This document shows positions 1 through 8,949 of a stretch of DNA of 56,289 bases, in pieces. The notes below the pieces were generated by a model. That model was not told the DNA's origin, did not search any database, and saw only the letters and a program-made list of their open reading frames with translations. The stretch comes from Clostridiales bacterium (GTDB taxonomy: Bacteria > Bacillota > Clostridia > Oscillospirales > CAG-382). The stretch's first letter is position 1. Every line of letters begins with the position of its first letter. The DNA is taken from positions 11,432 to 67,720 of the forward strand of contig DMMZ01000001.1 in NCBI GenBank assembly GCA_003452915.1. The letters are read 5' to 3'. The position numbers and the translations under genes were made by a program.

Positions 1-1
1 A

Positions 2-2524
2 TATTCAACCGTCGGTATCGGTAAATGTCCTGTCTGCGGTAAAGAATTAAGACAAATTTCCACCGCACAGATGGCAGAACACATAGCCTCGCTCCCAAAG
101 GGAACCGAGGTTGAATTACGTGCACCTTTGTATAAGGTTTACGGAGAGGGATATGAATTTGTATTAAAAAAGGTTAGAGAAAAGGGCTATAAAAAGCTGC
201 TTGTGGATGGTAATCTCTTTGATTTATCAAATAAAGAACCGTTGGATGACGAAAAGGATTATACAATAGAAATAATCATCGACCGCTTTTCAATCAGACC
301 GGAAATATACATACAGATAGCAAAATCTATTGAAGCGGCAATGACATCTCTAAGTGAAGACTTATTTATTAAAGTTGAAGTAATCGGCGGAGTAACTAAT
401 AAGTTTTATGATAACTTTGCTTGTCCCGAACATCATTTTTCATTATGTGAAATGCAGCCCTTCCATTTCTCCTTCAACACTCCTGCAAGTGCTTGTAACA
501 CTTGTATGGGCGTTGGACGCTCCCATGTTGTTGAACCTCGCTTTTTAATAATCAATCCGGAAAAAAGCATAATGAAAGGTGCACTTAAAAATACTCTGTT
601 TAATCCTGCCGGAAAAGATAGCTACCGTACTTCTGTAATTTACAGCCTTTCTAAAAAGTATAACTTTTCACTGGAAACACCCTTTAACGAACTTCCGAAG
701 GAGGTTTACGATATTCTCTTTTACGGAACTAAAGGTGAAAAGGTGAAGATGCTGCAACCGCCTTTTGCAAGTAAGAGCAATTGGATAGTTGGCAGAGAAT
801 ATCCCTTTAGCGGTTTTGTCCATGATATAGAGAACTGGTATCGCAATTTTATAAGAAGATCCATTTCCAGCGAGATGATGGAACCGGATTTTATAAAGGA
901 TACAATGATTGAAAAGATCTGCCCCGATTGTAACGGTGCAAGGCTAAAAAAACAACGCCTTGATGTAACTATAAACGGAAAAAATATTGATGACCTGTGC
1001 AGAATGCAGCTGCCTGATCTTATAAACTTCTTGAATACAATCACTTTTGCCTTTGATAAAGTTGATGTGGGAAATAGTATTACAAATGAAATTAAAACAA
1101 GGTTACAATTGCTTGTCGATATTGGATTGTATTACTTAAATCTTGGCAGACGCAGTGATACCATTTCTGGCGGTGAGATGCAGCGTATAAAGATGTCAAC
1201 ACAAATCTCTAGTGAGCTGATGGGTATGCTATATGTTATGGACGAGCCAAGTATAGGGTTGCATCCAAAGGATTCTAATAAAGTTATCAACATAATGAAA
1301 AAGCTTCGGGATATCGGTAATACGGTCATTGTTGTCGAACATGATACTGAAACAATGAAGAACGCTGATTATCTGATTGAAGTAGGAGAGGGTCCCGGAA
1401 TTCATGGCGGAAATATAGTTGCACAAGGCAGCTATGATAAATTTCTTACACAAAATTCAGTAACAGGTGATTTCCTTTTAGGCAAACGTGAAATAGCAGT
1501 TCCGGAAAAAAGGAGAAAAACAACAGATAACTTTATCACTATTCAGGGAGCGAGAGAAAATAACTTAAAAAACATTACTGTAGAGATTCCGCTTGGTGTG
1601 TTTATCTGTATAACTGGCGTATCCGGTTCGGGTAAAAGTACATTAATTAACGAAATACTTTACAAACAGTTAGAGATAATAAAAAAATCAGCACGTATAG
1701 TAGCAGGGGAGCATGACATTGTTTTTGGAACTGAAAATATAAATCAGGTTATTAATATCGATCAGTCTCCGATAGGTAGAAACAGTAAGTCTAACCCTGC
1801 AACATATGTCGGCATATACGACAGAATAAGGGATCTTTTTGCTTCGACCGATAAGGCTGTGAATCTTGGTTTCAAACCGATAGACTTCAGCTTAACCCAT
1901 TCAAACGGAACAAGATGCGAAAATTGTACAGGTGACGGTATTATCGTTACAAACCTGCAGTTTATGGCTGATATTGAGACAATCTGTCCTGTTTGCAAGG
2001 GCTTGCGTTTCTCGCAGGAAGGTCTTGAAATAAAATATAACGGTAAAAATATTTCTGAAGTTTTGGATATGACAGTAGAAGAAGCTGTTGAGTTTTTCAA
2101 AAATAACAAGTTGATAAATCATAAGTTGAAGATAATGTACGAGCTTGGCTTGGGTTATTTAAAGCTTGGGCAGAACTCAACAACCCTCTCGGGCGGTGAA
2201 GCCCAGCGAGTAAAGCTTGCGTTTGAGCTTGCGAAGATAAAGCGTGGAAGTCATAATCTTTATATCCTTGACGAACCGACGACAGGATTACATTTATCCG
2301 ATATACAAAAATTGTTAGTTTGTCTGAATAAATTGGTTGATAACGGTCATACAGTATTGGTTATAGAGCATAATCTTGATGTAATAAAGTCTGCTGACTA
2401 TATTATTGATATGGGACCTGACGGTGGTAATAACGGTGGCTATGTTGTAGCAGCAGGCACTCCTGAGGAAGTTTCAAGAAATGAAAAGTCATATACGGGA
2501 GCGTTTCTGAAAGAAATATTATGA
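2..2524 (+). CDS. uvrA: UvrA-type excinuclease ATPase, 5'-truncated by window edge
   Basis: The frame is already open at base 2, so about 100 N-terminal residues, including the first Walker A, lie outside the window. What remains (about 840 residues) starts in the conserved STVG/CPVCG segment, then holds a UvrB-binding-like region, the CNTCMGVG and CPDCNGARL zinc halves, the first signature ISGGEMQR and Walker B MDEPSIGLHP. The second ATPase half has GVSGSGKST, a CENC/CPVC zinc module, LSGGEAQR and LDEPTTGLH. UvrA proteins bind damaged DNA as dimers; clostridial genomes often also carry UvrA paralogues tied to drug resistance. The first finger is altered (CPEHH instead of CPxC), which hints at a paralogue rather than the housekeeping gene. 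The family is certain, the paralogue status is not. Confidence 0.9.
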   Translation, partial: YSTVGIGKCPVCGKELRQISTAQMAEHIASLPKGTEVELRAPLYKVYGEGYEFVLKKVREKGYKKLLVDGNLFDLSNKEPLDDEKDYTIEIIIDRFSIRPEIYIQIAKSIEAAMTSLSEDLFIKVEVIGGVTNKFYDNFACPEHHFSLCEMQPFHFSFNTPASACNTCMGVGRSHVVEPRFLIINPEKSIMKGALKNTLFNPAGKDSYRTSVIYSLSKKYNFSLETPFNELPKEVYDILFYGTKGEKVKMLQPPFASKSNWIVGREYPFSGFVHDIENWYRNFIRRSISSEMMEPDFIKDTMIEKICPDCNGARLKKQRLDVTINGKNIDDLCRMQLPDLINFLNTITFAFDKVDVGNSITNEIKTRLQLLVDIGLYYLNLGRRSDTISGGEMQRIKMSTQISSELMGMLYVMDEPSIGLHPKDSNKVINIMKKLRDIGNTVIVVEHDTETMKNADYLIEVGEGPGIHGGNIVAQGSYDKFLTQNSVTGDFLLGKREIAVPEKRRKTTDNFITIQGARENNLKNITVEIPLGVFICITGVSGSGKSTLINEILYKQLEIIKKSARIVAGEHDIVFGTENINQVINIDQSPIGRNSKSNPATYVGIYDRIRDLFASTDKAVNLGFKPIDFSLTHSNGTRCENCTGDGIIVTNLQFMADIETICPVCKGLRFSQEGLEIKYNGKNISEVLDMTVEEAVEFFKNNKLINHKLKIMYELGLGYLKLGQNSTTLSGGEAQRVKLAFELAKIKRGSHNLYILDEPTTGLHLSDIQKLLVCLNKLVDNGHTVLVIEHNLDVIKSADYIIDMGPDGGNNGGYVVAAGTPEEVSRNEKSYTGAFLKEIL

Positions 2525-2534
2525 AGGTGAAAAA

Positions 2535-3050
2535 ATGCAACGTAAAACCTATATTTCTAATAACCAAATAAGTTTAGTCGAATACTTACCCAGTGATGAT
2601 AAAAATAGTTATAACGATTGGCTAGATATTGAAACACAAAAAGGTTATAATTATAAATTTAATGAAACATATGATAACTTTTCTAAAAGTGGAATTAGGC
2701 AAAGATTTTATTCTACTATAATATTAAATAGTGATAATACTATTATTGGAAATATTGCAATATCTCCGATTAATTCCATTCCTGACCTTGCTATCAGAAT
2801 ATATAAACCATACAGAAAACAGGGCTACGGAACGATGGCATTCATGCTTGGAACAAAATATGCGGTTGATATTTTAAGATTAGATGAGATACATGCAGGT
2901 TGTTATCAGGATAATATTAGTAGTTTAAAAATGTTAGAAAAATGCGGATATATACCTTTTCCTGAAGGTAATCAAAATGAAAAACATTTTTTGACAGGTG
3001 AAGAAATAGTACAACTAGATTTTATATATATAAAAAAACAAAACCCTTGA
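2535..3050 (+). CDS. GNAT family N-acetyltransferase (RimJ/RimL-like)
   Basis: A 171-residue protein with the GNAT acetyl-CoA-binding core around residues 95-145: YRKQGYGTMAF matches the Q/RxxGxG/A loop, followed by the typical A-x-N-x-x-S segment (QDNISSLKMLEKCGY). This is the layout of RimJ/RimL-like acetyltransferases, which acetylate protein N-termini or small amines. It starts 10 bases after the UvrA-like stop with a GAAGGTG ribosome-binding site, so it is probably co-transcribed with that gene. It ends inside the stem of a bidirectional terminator. The substrate cannot be read from the sequence. Confidence 0.85.
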   Translation: MQRKTYISNNQISLVEYLPSDDKNSYNDWLDIETQKGYNYKFNETYDNFSKSGIRQRFYSTIILNSDNTIIGNIAISPINSIPDLAIRIYKPYRKQGYGTMAFMLGTKYAVDILRLDEIHAGCYQDNISSLKMLEKCGYIPFPEGNQNEKHFLTGEEIVQLDFIYIKKQNP

Positions 3051-3075
3051 AATAGTTAATTAGCTACTTCAAGGG
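3044..3075. terminator. bidirectional rho-independent terminator
   Basis: A 12-bp stem (CCCTTGAAATAG with CTACTTCAAGGG, one mismatch) closes an 8-base loop between two convergent genes. It is followed by TTTATTTT on the plus strand and by a T-rich tract on the minus strand (complement of the A-run at 3031-3043). The first arm overlaps the last codons of the acetyltransferase gene. Confidence 0.85.
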
Positions 3076-3084
3076 CGCTTTATT

Positions 3085-4632
3085 TTAAAACATTATACAA
3101 TCAACGAACTTCTCCATAAAATAGGGCGAGGTTGACAAATCAACAATCTCGGCTTTTTTTGCTGTTTCTTCATTTTCGATACGGCATTTTTCGCTTAATA
3201 AAATCATAGAAGCACCTGCACCTGCTGCATTTCCGACAACTATCGATTTTGTTGCCAGTTCTTCGGGTATCATCCTTATAATTGCAGCATTTTTCACATC
3301 AATATAACTACCGAAGCCACCTGCTATAATTAACCTGTCAACATCGGATGGTTTTAGACTAACTTCATTTAAAAGTGAATAAATCCCTGCACAAATTGCT
3401 GCTTTTGCAAGCTGTGCAGCTCGGACATCAGCTTGAGTAATTGAATTGCCACTGTCACTAATCGAAATAGCATGCTTACCGTTATATTCGGTTATATATT
3501 CACCTTTATCAATATTAATATAACCGCTTTCGTCTATATATCCCAGTGACAGAAAAACAGCAAGCGAATCAACAAGTCCTGAGCCGCAAATTCCAATCGG
3601 TTTTTTGTCTTTTATTGTAGTGTACATGATATTATTGTTTTCAAGATATACCTTGTTTATCGCACCGCTCTCTGCCATTACACCCATGGTAATACCAACA
3701 CCCTCAAAAGCAGGTCCAGCGGCAGTGGAACAGCATAACATTTGATTATTATGAAATAACGTCATTTCACCGTTTGTACCTATGTCAACCAAAAGCGTAG
3801 ATTTGCTATCATCAATCAAATCCCTTGCTGCTAATACCGAACAGGTTATATCACTTCCTATAAATGAAGACATTGTTCGAGGTAAATAAATATTTGCATT
3901 ATTTAGATGTGTAAATCCGCATTGTGAAGCAGTTACATCTCTTCCTAAAAAGTCATCAATTAAAAAAGGTGCGGATGCAAGAGGTCTGACATTCTTGTTA
4001 AGCAACAAATACAGCATTGTTGTATTTCCGGTGATAACAATATTGTCTACAAGATTGATATTTATTTGGTATTCATCGCAAAGGCGTAATATTGACTTTT
4101 GGATTTTATCGGAAATGACATTCTGTAATTCCTTTGAATTACCATCAATACTGCTTTGAATCCTAGAAATTACATCAGTACCATATATACTTTGAGGATT
4201 TAAAAATGAATCCTTACACATCAAAATTCCTTCTTTAAGGTCGTAACCATATACAGCAACCGTTGTTGTTCCGATATCGACCGCAAAACCGTAATTGATA
4301 CCTGAAGGGTTCAAATCATATTGCGAGAAATAACCATCTGTTAATATTTCAGTTTCTTTGTTTATTAATTTTATTTCTGTGTCGCCTAAAACATAAGTCA
4401 TACAGGCAAATCTAATATCGCTTTTCGATTCATGCTGTAAAAGACTTTGTTCTTTTAATGAAGGTTCGGATAAATTACCTTTTGCAAACACCTTACATTT
4501 TCCGCAAATATGTTTTCCTCCGCAAGGCATTGAAAAAGAAAAACCGCTTTCGGAAAGTATAGTTGATATCAACTTTTTTTCTTTTATTTCGATGGTTTTA
4601 TTCTTGTTATTATCGGAAATTGTTACTATCAT
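3085..4632 (-). CDS. corrinoid activation protein, [2Fe-2S] plus ASKHA ATPase (RACo/DUF4445-like)
   Basis: These proteins use ATP to reduce the inactive Co(II) of a corrinoid methyltransferase protein back to Co(I). The N-terminal ferredoxin domain shows the cluster ligands C37, C43, C46 and C77. The remainder is the ASKHA ATPase domain, with AVDIGTTTVAVY, VITGNTTM, LVDIGTNGEM, AAGPAFEG, GICGSGLVD and IAGGFGSY. At 515 residues it is shorter than classical RACo (about 630) because the linker is short. An upstream in-frame start at 4758 exists, but it would lie upstream of the promoter I see at 4667-4695 and inside the divergent gene. The ATG at 4632, preceded by AAAGAGAAA, is therefore preferred. 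Its divergent partner is an MtaA-like methyltransferase, which supports a joint role. Confidence 0.9.
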   Translation of the reverse strand: MIVTISDNNKNKTIEIKEKKLISTILSESGFSFSMPCGGKHICGKCKVFAKGNLSEPSLKEQSLLQHESKSDIRFACMTYVLGDTEIKLINKETEILTDGYFSQYDLNPSGINYGFAVDIGTTTVAVYGYDLKEGILMCKDSFLNPQSIYGTDVISRIQSSIDGNSKELQNVISDKIQKSILRLCDEYQININLVDNIVITGNTTMLYLLLNKNVRPLASAPFLIDDFLGRDVTASQCGFTHLNNANIYLPRTMSSFIGSDITCSVLAARDLIDDSKSTLLVDIGTNGEMTLFHNNQMLCCSTAAGPAFEGVGITMGVMAESGAINKVYLENNNIMYTTIKDKKPIGICGSGLVDSLAVFLSLGYIDESGYINIDKGEYITEYNGKHAISISDSGNSITQADVRAAQLAKAAICAGIYSLLNEVSLKPSDVDRLIIAGGFGSYIDVKNAAIIRMIPEELATKSIVVGNAAGAGASMILLSEKCRIENEETAKKAEIVDLSTSPYFMEKFVDCIMF

Positions 4633-4666
4633 TTGTAATTTCTCTTTTAATTTATTTATTGGTGTA

Positions 4667-4695
4667 AGAATATCATTTACTACTTGTAAAGTCAA
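4667..4695 (-). promoter_or_regulatory. sigma-A-type promoter for the corrinoid activator
   Basis: Read on the minus strand: -35 TTGACT (4695-4690), 17-base spacer, -10 TATTCT (4672-4667). Transcription would start near 4660, giving a leader of about 28 bases to the ATG at 4632. This promoter fixes the start codon of the activator gene and overlaps the divergent promoter of the MtaA-like gene. Confidence 0.65.
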
Positions 4696-4712
4696 TGTAT
4701 TTGTGGCATAAT
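4684..4712 (+). promoter_or_regulatory. promoter for the MtaA-like/CobW/DUF2284 operon
   Basis: TTGTAA (4684-4689), 17-base spacer, CATAAT (4707-4712), about 30 bases upstream of the ATG at 4741, which has a GAGG ribosome-binding site. The -35 boxes of this and the divergent promoter abut (4684-4689 and 4690-4695), so two polymerases cannot occupy both at once. Confidence 0.55.
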
Positions 4713-4740
4713 TATTCAAAATGCATTTTGAGGTATAATT

Positions 4741-6099
4741 ATGCTTACACCAAAACAAATTCTACATAAAGTATTATCACACGAATTGACAGATCAAATT
4801 CCATGGGTTCCTTTCGCCGGAGTACACGCAGGAAAGCTATTTGGTTATACATCATCTGAGGTTTTGACTGATGCCGACAAGCTTTTTAAATCGTTGATTG
4901 AAGTAAATAGATTATACCGTCCCTGCGGACAACCGATTGTCTTTGACTTACAGCTTGAGGCTGAAATATTGGGTTGCGAACTTATGTGGGCGGACGATGG
5001 TCCTCCTTCTGTTGCAACGCATCCGCTTTCGGAGACCAAGATGATACCCTGCCGCTGCACAATACCACAAAAGGATGACGGAAGACTGCCTATTGTGCTT
5101 GATGTTATGAGTCGTATGAAAAAAGATGTAGGGGAGACTACTTCACTTTACGGCTTAATCTGCGGACCTTTTACATTAGCTTCGCATCTCAGGGGTAACG
5201 ATATTTTTATCGATATGTTTGATGATGAGGAATATGTAAAGAATCTTATTTCCTACTGCACCGATGTTGCAAAAGCGATGAGCGATATGTATATTGAAGC
5301 AGGAATGGATGTAATAGCTGTGGTAGATCCGCTGGTTTCGCAAATTTCATCCGCCCATTTCGAGGAGTTTTTATCACCGTGCTTTGAGGATTTATATTCG
5401 CACATCAGAAGGCAGGGAGTATTCACTTCGTTTTTTGTTTGCGGTGACGCAACTAGAAGCATTGAGGTTATGTGTAAGACAAAGCCTGATTGTATTTGTA
5501 TTGATGAAAATGTAAATATTGTTGTTGCAAAAGAGATTACCGATAAATATAACATTGTTATTGGTGGAAATATTCCGTTGACTTCAATAATGCTGCATGG
5601 TACACAGCAGGATAATATGAAGTATGCGGTTGATTTGATTGATAATATAAAGGATAAACGTAATTTTATTCTGGCACCCGGCTGCGATATGCCGTATGAT
5701 GTACCTGTTGACAACGCAATCGCTGTTTCGCAGGCTGTATGGCAAACCGAAAGCGTACGTGAAATTATAAAAAATTATGTTGCTGTTGAAGAAAATATCG
5801 ATGTCGAATTGCCTGATTATAATAATCTGCAAAAGCCACTTGTTGAGGTTTTTACACTTGATTCGGCAACCTGTGCTGCCTGCACTTATATGATGGGAGC
5901 GGCAAATGTTATTAAGAACGAGTTAAGCGAAAAAATCGACCTGATAGAATATAAATATACCAAAAAAGTGAATATCGCACGCTGTAAAAAAATGGGAGTA
6001 GTTCATTTACCCAGTATTTACATAAACGGAAGGCTTGCTTTTTCTTCGATTATACCTAGTAGGGAAGTATTATTAGATGCAATAAATAATCTAAGTTAA
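4741..6099 (+). CDS. MtaA-like (UroD family) corrinoid methyltransferase fused to a thioredoxin-like domain
   Basis: Residues 1-345 follow the uroporphyrinogen decarboxylase fold used by MtaA/MtbA, which move methyl groups from a methyl-corrinoid protein to a thiol such as coenzyme M. The Zn-site region is recognisable at FVCGDAT (C234) and APGCDMP (C315), but the usual His two residues before the first Cys is Phe232. Residues about 367-452 add a thioredoxin/glutaredoxin-like domain with C378-A-A-C381 and a cis-Pro-like VHLPSIYING segment. It is the first gene of an operon whose stop overlaps the next ORF. Role inferred: methyl transfer or release in the local corrinoid pathway, with a redox-active thiol partner built in. 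The methyl acceptor is unknown. Confidence 0.75.
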   Translation: MLTPKQILHKVLSHELTDQIPWVPFAGVHAGKLFGYTSSEVLTDADKLFKSLIEVNRLYRPCGQPIVFDLQLEAEILGCELMWADDGPPSVATHPLSETKMIPCRCTIPQKDDGRLPIVLDVMSRMKKDVGETTSLYGLICGPFTLASHLRGNDIFIDMFDDEEYVKNLISYCTDVAKAMSDMYIEAGMDVIAVVDPLVSQISSAHFEEFLSPCFEDLYSHIRRQGVFTSFFVCGDATRSIEVMCKTKPDCICIDENVNIVVAKEITDKYNIVIGGNIPLTSIMLHGTQQDNMKYAVDLIDNIKDKRNFILAPGCDMPYDVPVDNAIAVSQAVWQTESVREIIKNYVAVEENIDVELPDYNNLQKPLVEVFTLDSATCAACTYMMGAANVIKNELSEKIDLIEYKYTKKVNIARCKKMGVVHLPSIYINGRLAFSSIIPSREVLLDAINNLS

Positions 6100-6110
6100 T
6101 GGAGGTTATT

Positions 6111-7037
6111 TTGACAGAGTTTTATTTGATAAGCGGATTTTTGGGCAGTGGAAAAACCACCTTTTTAAAGCAATTAATTTCATTCTTTAAGGATAAAAAG
6201 GTTGCTCTGGTAATAAATGAATTCGGCAAGCAAGGCATAGATGGTCTTTTACTAGCCGAACTTTCTCATTCAATGCGTGAAGTAAACAATGGCTCGATAT
6301 TCTGTGCCTGCCGCTTGGAGCAGTTTGTAACTACATTACAAGAATTAACTCTAAATGTACCTGAAATAATTATTGTAGAAGCCTCGGGACTTTCTGACCC
6401 AACAATAATAAAAAAAGTAGTTAAAGAGAGGGATGTATTCTCTGAAATTAACTACCGTGGAAACATATGTATCATAGATTCAAAAACCTTTCCAAAGGTG
6501 ATAAAAACCGCTCTAGTTTGTAAAAAGCAGCTTTTGTGTGCAGATATTGTGTTATTAAATAAGACAGATTTAGTAAATGGAAAAGAAAAATCAGAGGTTA
6601 TTTCTTTAATAAGAAGTGAAAAGCCGAATGTAACTCTTTTCGAAACCAGCTATGGCATTATACCAGCGGATATGGAAAAGGTAATTAATGTTTTGAATAT
6701 TGATACAGAAAGTGTAAGTGTAAATATAATAAAGGACATTACTTTACAAAAATACCTGTTAAAATTGACTGACAATATTGATATTGATACTCTGAAGAAT
6801 TTTTTAAATTCTTTTATAAACGAGACTTATCGCATTAAGGGTTTTGTTAAAATTAAAAATGCACTTAATTATGTTGATAGCGTTCAAAACAGTTTAAAAA
6901 TCGAACCCTTTGACGGTATCGTTAATGATGAAGCAGTTCAAAATATCGTTATTCTATCGGGTAACGGTATGAAAACCGCAGAAGCCATAAAAGCAGCTTG
7001 TTACAAATATCCTTATATTGTTTTATCAATAGAATAG
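6111..7037 (+). CDS. CobW/P47K family GTPase (metallochaperone-like)
   Basis: About 308 residues. The Walker A is GFLGSGKTT near the N-terminus, the family cysteine motif appears as NGSIFCACR (a CxC variant of the usual CxCC), and the guanine-specificity motif is NKTD. A CobW C-terminal domain follows. Family members insert or deliver metals or cobalamin-related cofactors at the expense of GTP. I chose the TTG at 6111 because GGAGG lies five bases upstream of it. The ATG at 6099 overlaps the previous stop codon and contains that ribosome-binding site. Position between a corrinoid methyltransferase and a metal-binding DUF2284 protein suggests service to that pathway. Confidence 0.85.
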   Translation: MTEFYLISGFLGSGKTTFLKQLISFFKDKKVALVINEFGKQGIDGLLLAELSHSMREVNNGSIFCACRLEQFVTTLQELTLNVPEIIIVEASGLSDPTIIKKVVKERDVFSEINYRGNICIIDSKTFPKVIKTALVCKKQLLCADIVLLNKTDLVNGKEKSEVISLIRSEKPNVTLFETSYGIIPADMEKVINVLNIDTESVSVNIIKDITLQKYLLKLTDNIDIDTLKNFLNSFINETYRIKGFVKIKNALNYVDSVQNSLKIEPFDGIVNDEAVQNIVILSGNGMKTAEAIKAACYKYPYIVLSIE

Positions 7038-7044
7038 GTTTTAA

Positions 7045-7596
7045 ATGAATTTATATAATGATAGCTTGAATTTTTCAAATAAAATACAAAAAGGTTACGA
7101 AGTAAATTGCGGAATAGTAGAAGTGGGGAAGATTGTTTTCTCGCCTGAACTTCGGAAATTCTGCGAGAGTAACGGTTGCGGAAATTTTAATAAAAACCAT
7201 ATGTGTCCACCCTTGGTGGGTGAGTCAAATATTCTCATTAAAAAAGCAAGGCAATATAAATATGCAATCGTTTTCAACAAAGTTTACCCTTTGGAGGACA
7301 GTTACGATTACGAAGGAATGGTAAACGGACAGAAAAGTTTTAAAAGTGATTACGAAAAAATAGTTGAACTTGCGGAAAGTACCTTTAAAAACACACTATT
7401 TCTGGGTGTTGGAGGTTGCGAGATTTGCGAAGTTTGTTCAGCAAAAAGCAATCAACCCTGCCGTTTTCCTGACAAGTCTCATGCTTCGCTAGAATCTTAT
7501 TGCATTAATGTATCAGAGCTTGCTACTATGTGCCGACTTAACTACATAAATGGAACAAACACCGTAACCTATTTCGGTTCGGTGTTTGTGAAATGA
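7045..7596 (+). CDS. DUF2284 predicted metal-binding protein
   Basis: A 183-residue cysteine-rich protein. Two clusters are visible: CESNGCGNF with HMCPPL near residues 35-55, and GGCEICEVC with QPCRFP followed by SLESYCINV near residues 125-155. This arrangement is typical of DUF2284, often found beside corrinoid, radical SAM or CobW genes in anaerobes. It starts 7 bases after the CobW-type gene and is probably in the same operon. Biochemical function is not known; iron-sulfur or other metal binding is inferred from the cysteines. Confidence 0.8.
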   Translation: MNLYNDSLNFSNKIQKGYEVNCGIVEVGKIVFSPELRKFCESNGCGNFNKNHMCPPLVGESNILIKKARQYKYAIVFNKVYPLEDSYDYEGMVNGQKSFKSDYEKIVELAESTFKNTLFLGVGGCEICEVCSAKSNQPCRFPDKSHASLESYCINVSELATMCRLNYINGTNTVTYFGSVFVK

Positions 7597-7609
7597 AATT
7601 ATATGACAT

Positions 7610-7714
7610 ATTCAATTAATGCGTGGGAATTGTGCGTTTTCAACAAAGTTGAAATTTCACTCACCATGAGGGAAAAGCACAAAACCGTATTGGAAAATTT
7701 TCAAATTTTCCAAT
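7610..7714 (-). repeat. structured repeat, copy D
   Basis: Minus-strand copy of the five-member family. It starts with a 26-base palindrome (7689-7714; ATTGGAAAATTT arms) that contains the stop codon of the UroD-like gene at 7701-7703. ACGGTTTTGTGC and GCACAATTCCCAC arms then follow (7624-7687), and the loop between them holds a hairpin with TTTCAAC/GTTGAAA arms. Unlike the other copies, no AAAGG-ATG end is seen; the repeat ends against the convergent DUF2284 gene. It may act as terminator or 3'-end structure for the methyltransferase mRNA. Confidence 0.7.
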
Positions 7715-8939
7715 TTTTATCTATCGTTTCTCTTGCAATATTTATCCATTTGTTAAAGCGTTCTGGGTCTTTCTTAACGGTGTGCGTATCTCGAAGAATT
7801 AATTCGAGTCGTCCGCCGTTTGCTTTTTTTATTCCGTTATTTAATTCGTTTGTTATTTCATCGACACCTAGTTTATCATATGCAAGATAAGCAGGCTGCG
7901 GTTTCCAGGTCATTATGTATTTATCTTTTAAAACAGGTACAAAATCCGATATATCCGCCCATGGGCATACAGCAACACGTCTTAAATTCTTTATTTTGAG
8001 AACTCCGTCAAGTTTTTTAGCAAGGTTATCACAGCAACCGTAACCGTTAAGTCCAAAAAGTTCAAGCACTTCTCTTTCGTACTGCAAAATGAATTCCTCG
8101 TGCATTTCAGGTGAAACCGAAGAGAATTCCTGTGCTTCAGCAGCACCCCAAACATTTGAAAGTAAAACCTTATCGGGGTTGTAATCTTTACCCGGTAATT
8201 CCTTGTTATAACCGATTCCGCCTGTATAATGAAAGGTGTCGTCGTTGTTCAAGGAAACCAAACCCAGGTCCTCATACTGCTTGAAAATCGAAATCACACC
8301 GTCCGTGAAGAAACGAATCTGCTCATGCACCATCTCCGGTTCGAGAATTAAATCCATATACATATTTTCTAAACCTCTGTAATCACAATACCAATGCATT
8401 ATATGGAAATTAAAGAGCTTTACCCCGACATAATGGAGGTCTAAAATGTCACCTAATAGGTTTCCGACAGCTTCAAAGCGTTGCTTGGTAGAAAAATCAT
8501 CATATTCGACCTTTGGCATCGATAACTTTTTCCAATCGGCGGCAGTTTCTATTATCGGCTCGTGCTTCCAGGAACCTTCTGAATTTAACTTGTCAATCCT
8601 TTTTGGCGCAACCCCCCACATGGAATTGTAATAAACCTTTTCAACATGAAAGCTGCCCTCTATCGGCACATCATCATGAATGAATTTATGTCTGAAAAGG
8701 CGTTTTTTTAATATTGATTCGATTTCCTTTGCATACCAGCTTTCACATTCAAGCGAATTATATGGAACAAATTCACTCCAAGAGCCATCCGGATGTACAA
8801 AGACCGCAGGACGTTCCCCTTGCAAGGAGGTATGCCTATACCAGAATTCTCTTTTTTCGTTATTTATCGGATCAAGTGAAGCTTCCTTAACCTGCTTTGC
8901 CAGTGAACGAAGCAATTTTTCATCTTTTTGTAAAAACAT
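7701..8939 (-). CDS. UroD-family methyltransferase, probable corrinoid-dependent, substrate unknown
   Basis: 412 residues with the overall pattern of the uroporphyrinogen decarboxylase superfamily, but far from true HemE. A likely metal-site region is NGYGCCDN, with a second cysteine at RRVAVCPWAD and a conserved LRDTHT stretch near the end. It starts 10 bases after the stop of a cobalamin-binding protein, an arrangement known for substrate:corrinoid methyltransferases. Inferred role: take a methyl group from an unidentified substrate (for example an O-, N- or S-methyl compound) and load it on that corrinoid protein. No MttB, MtaB or MtrH-type gene is present in the window. The stop codon lies inside the palindrome of a structured repeat. 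Confidence 0.7.
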   Translation of the reverse strand: MFLQKDEKLLRSLAKQVKEASLDPINNEKREFWYRHTSLQGERPAVFVHPDGSWSEFVPYNSLECESWYAKEIESILKKRLFRHKFIHDDVPIEGSFHVEKVYYNSMWGVAPKRIDKLNSEGSWKHEPIIETAADWKKLSMPKVEYDDFSTKQRFEAVGNLLGDILDLHYVGVKLFNFHIMHWYCDYRGLENMYMDLILEPEMVHEQIRFFTDGVISIFKQYEDLGLVSLNNDDTFHYTGGIGYNKELPGKDYNPDKVLLSNVWGAAEAQEFSSVSPEMHEEFILQYEREVLELFGLNGYGCCDNLAKKLDGVLKIKNLRRVAVCPWADISDFVPVLKDKYIMTWKPQPAYLAYDKLGVDEITNELNNGIKKANGGRLELILRDTHTVKKDPERFNKWINIARETIDKNWKI

Positions 8940-8949
8940 TATTTACACC

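Noticed and set aside
4633..4758. N-terminal 42-residue extension of the corrinoid activator
   Set aside because: It lies upstream of the promoter seen on the minus strand and overlaps the divergent gene; the ferredoxin domain begins after the ATG at 4632.
7603..7890. Plus-strand ORF of about 95 codons over the end of the UroD-like gene
   Set aside because: It is antisense to a conserved gene and runs through repeat copy D; no ribosome-binding site.
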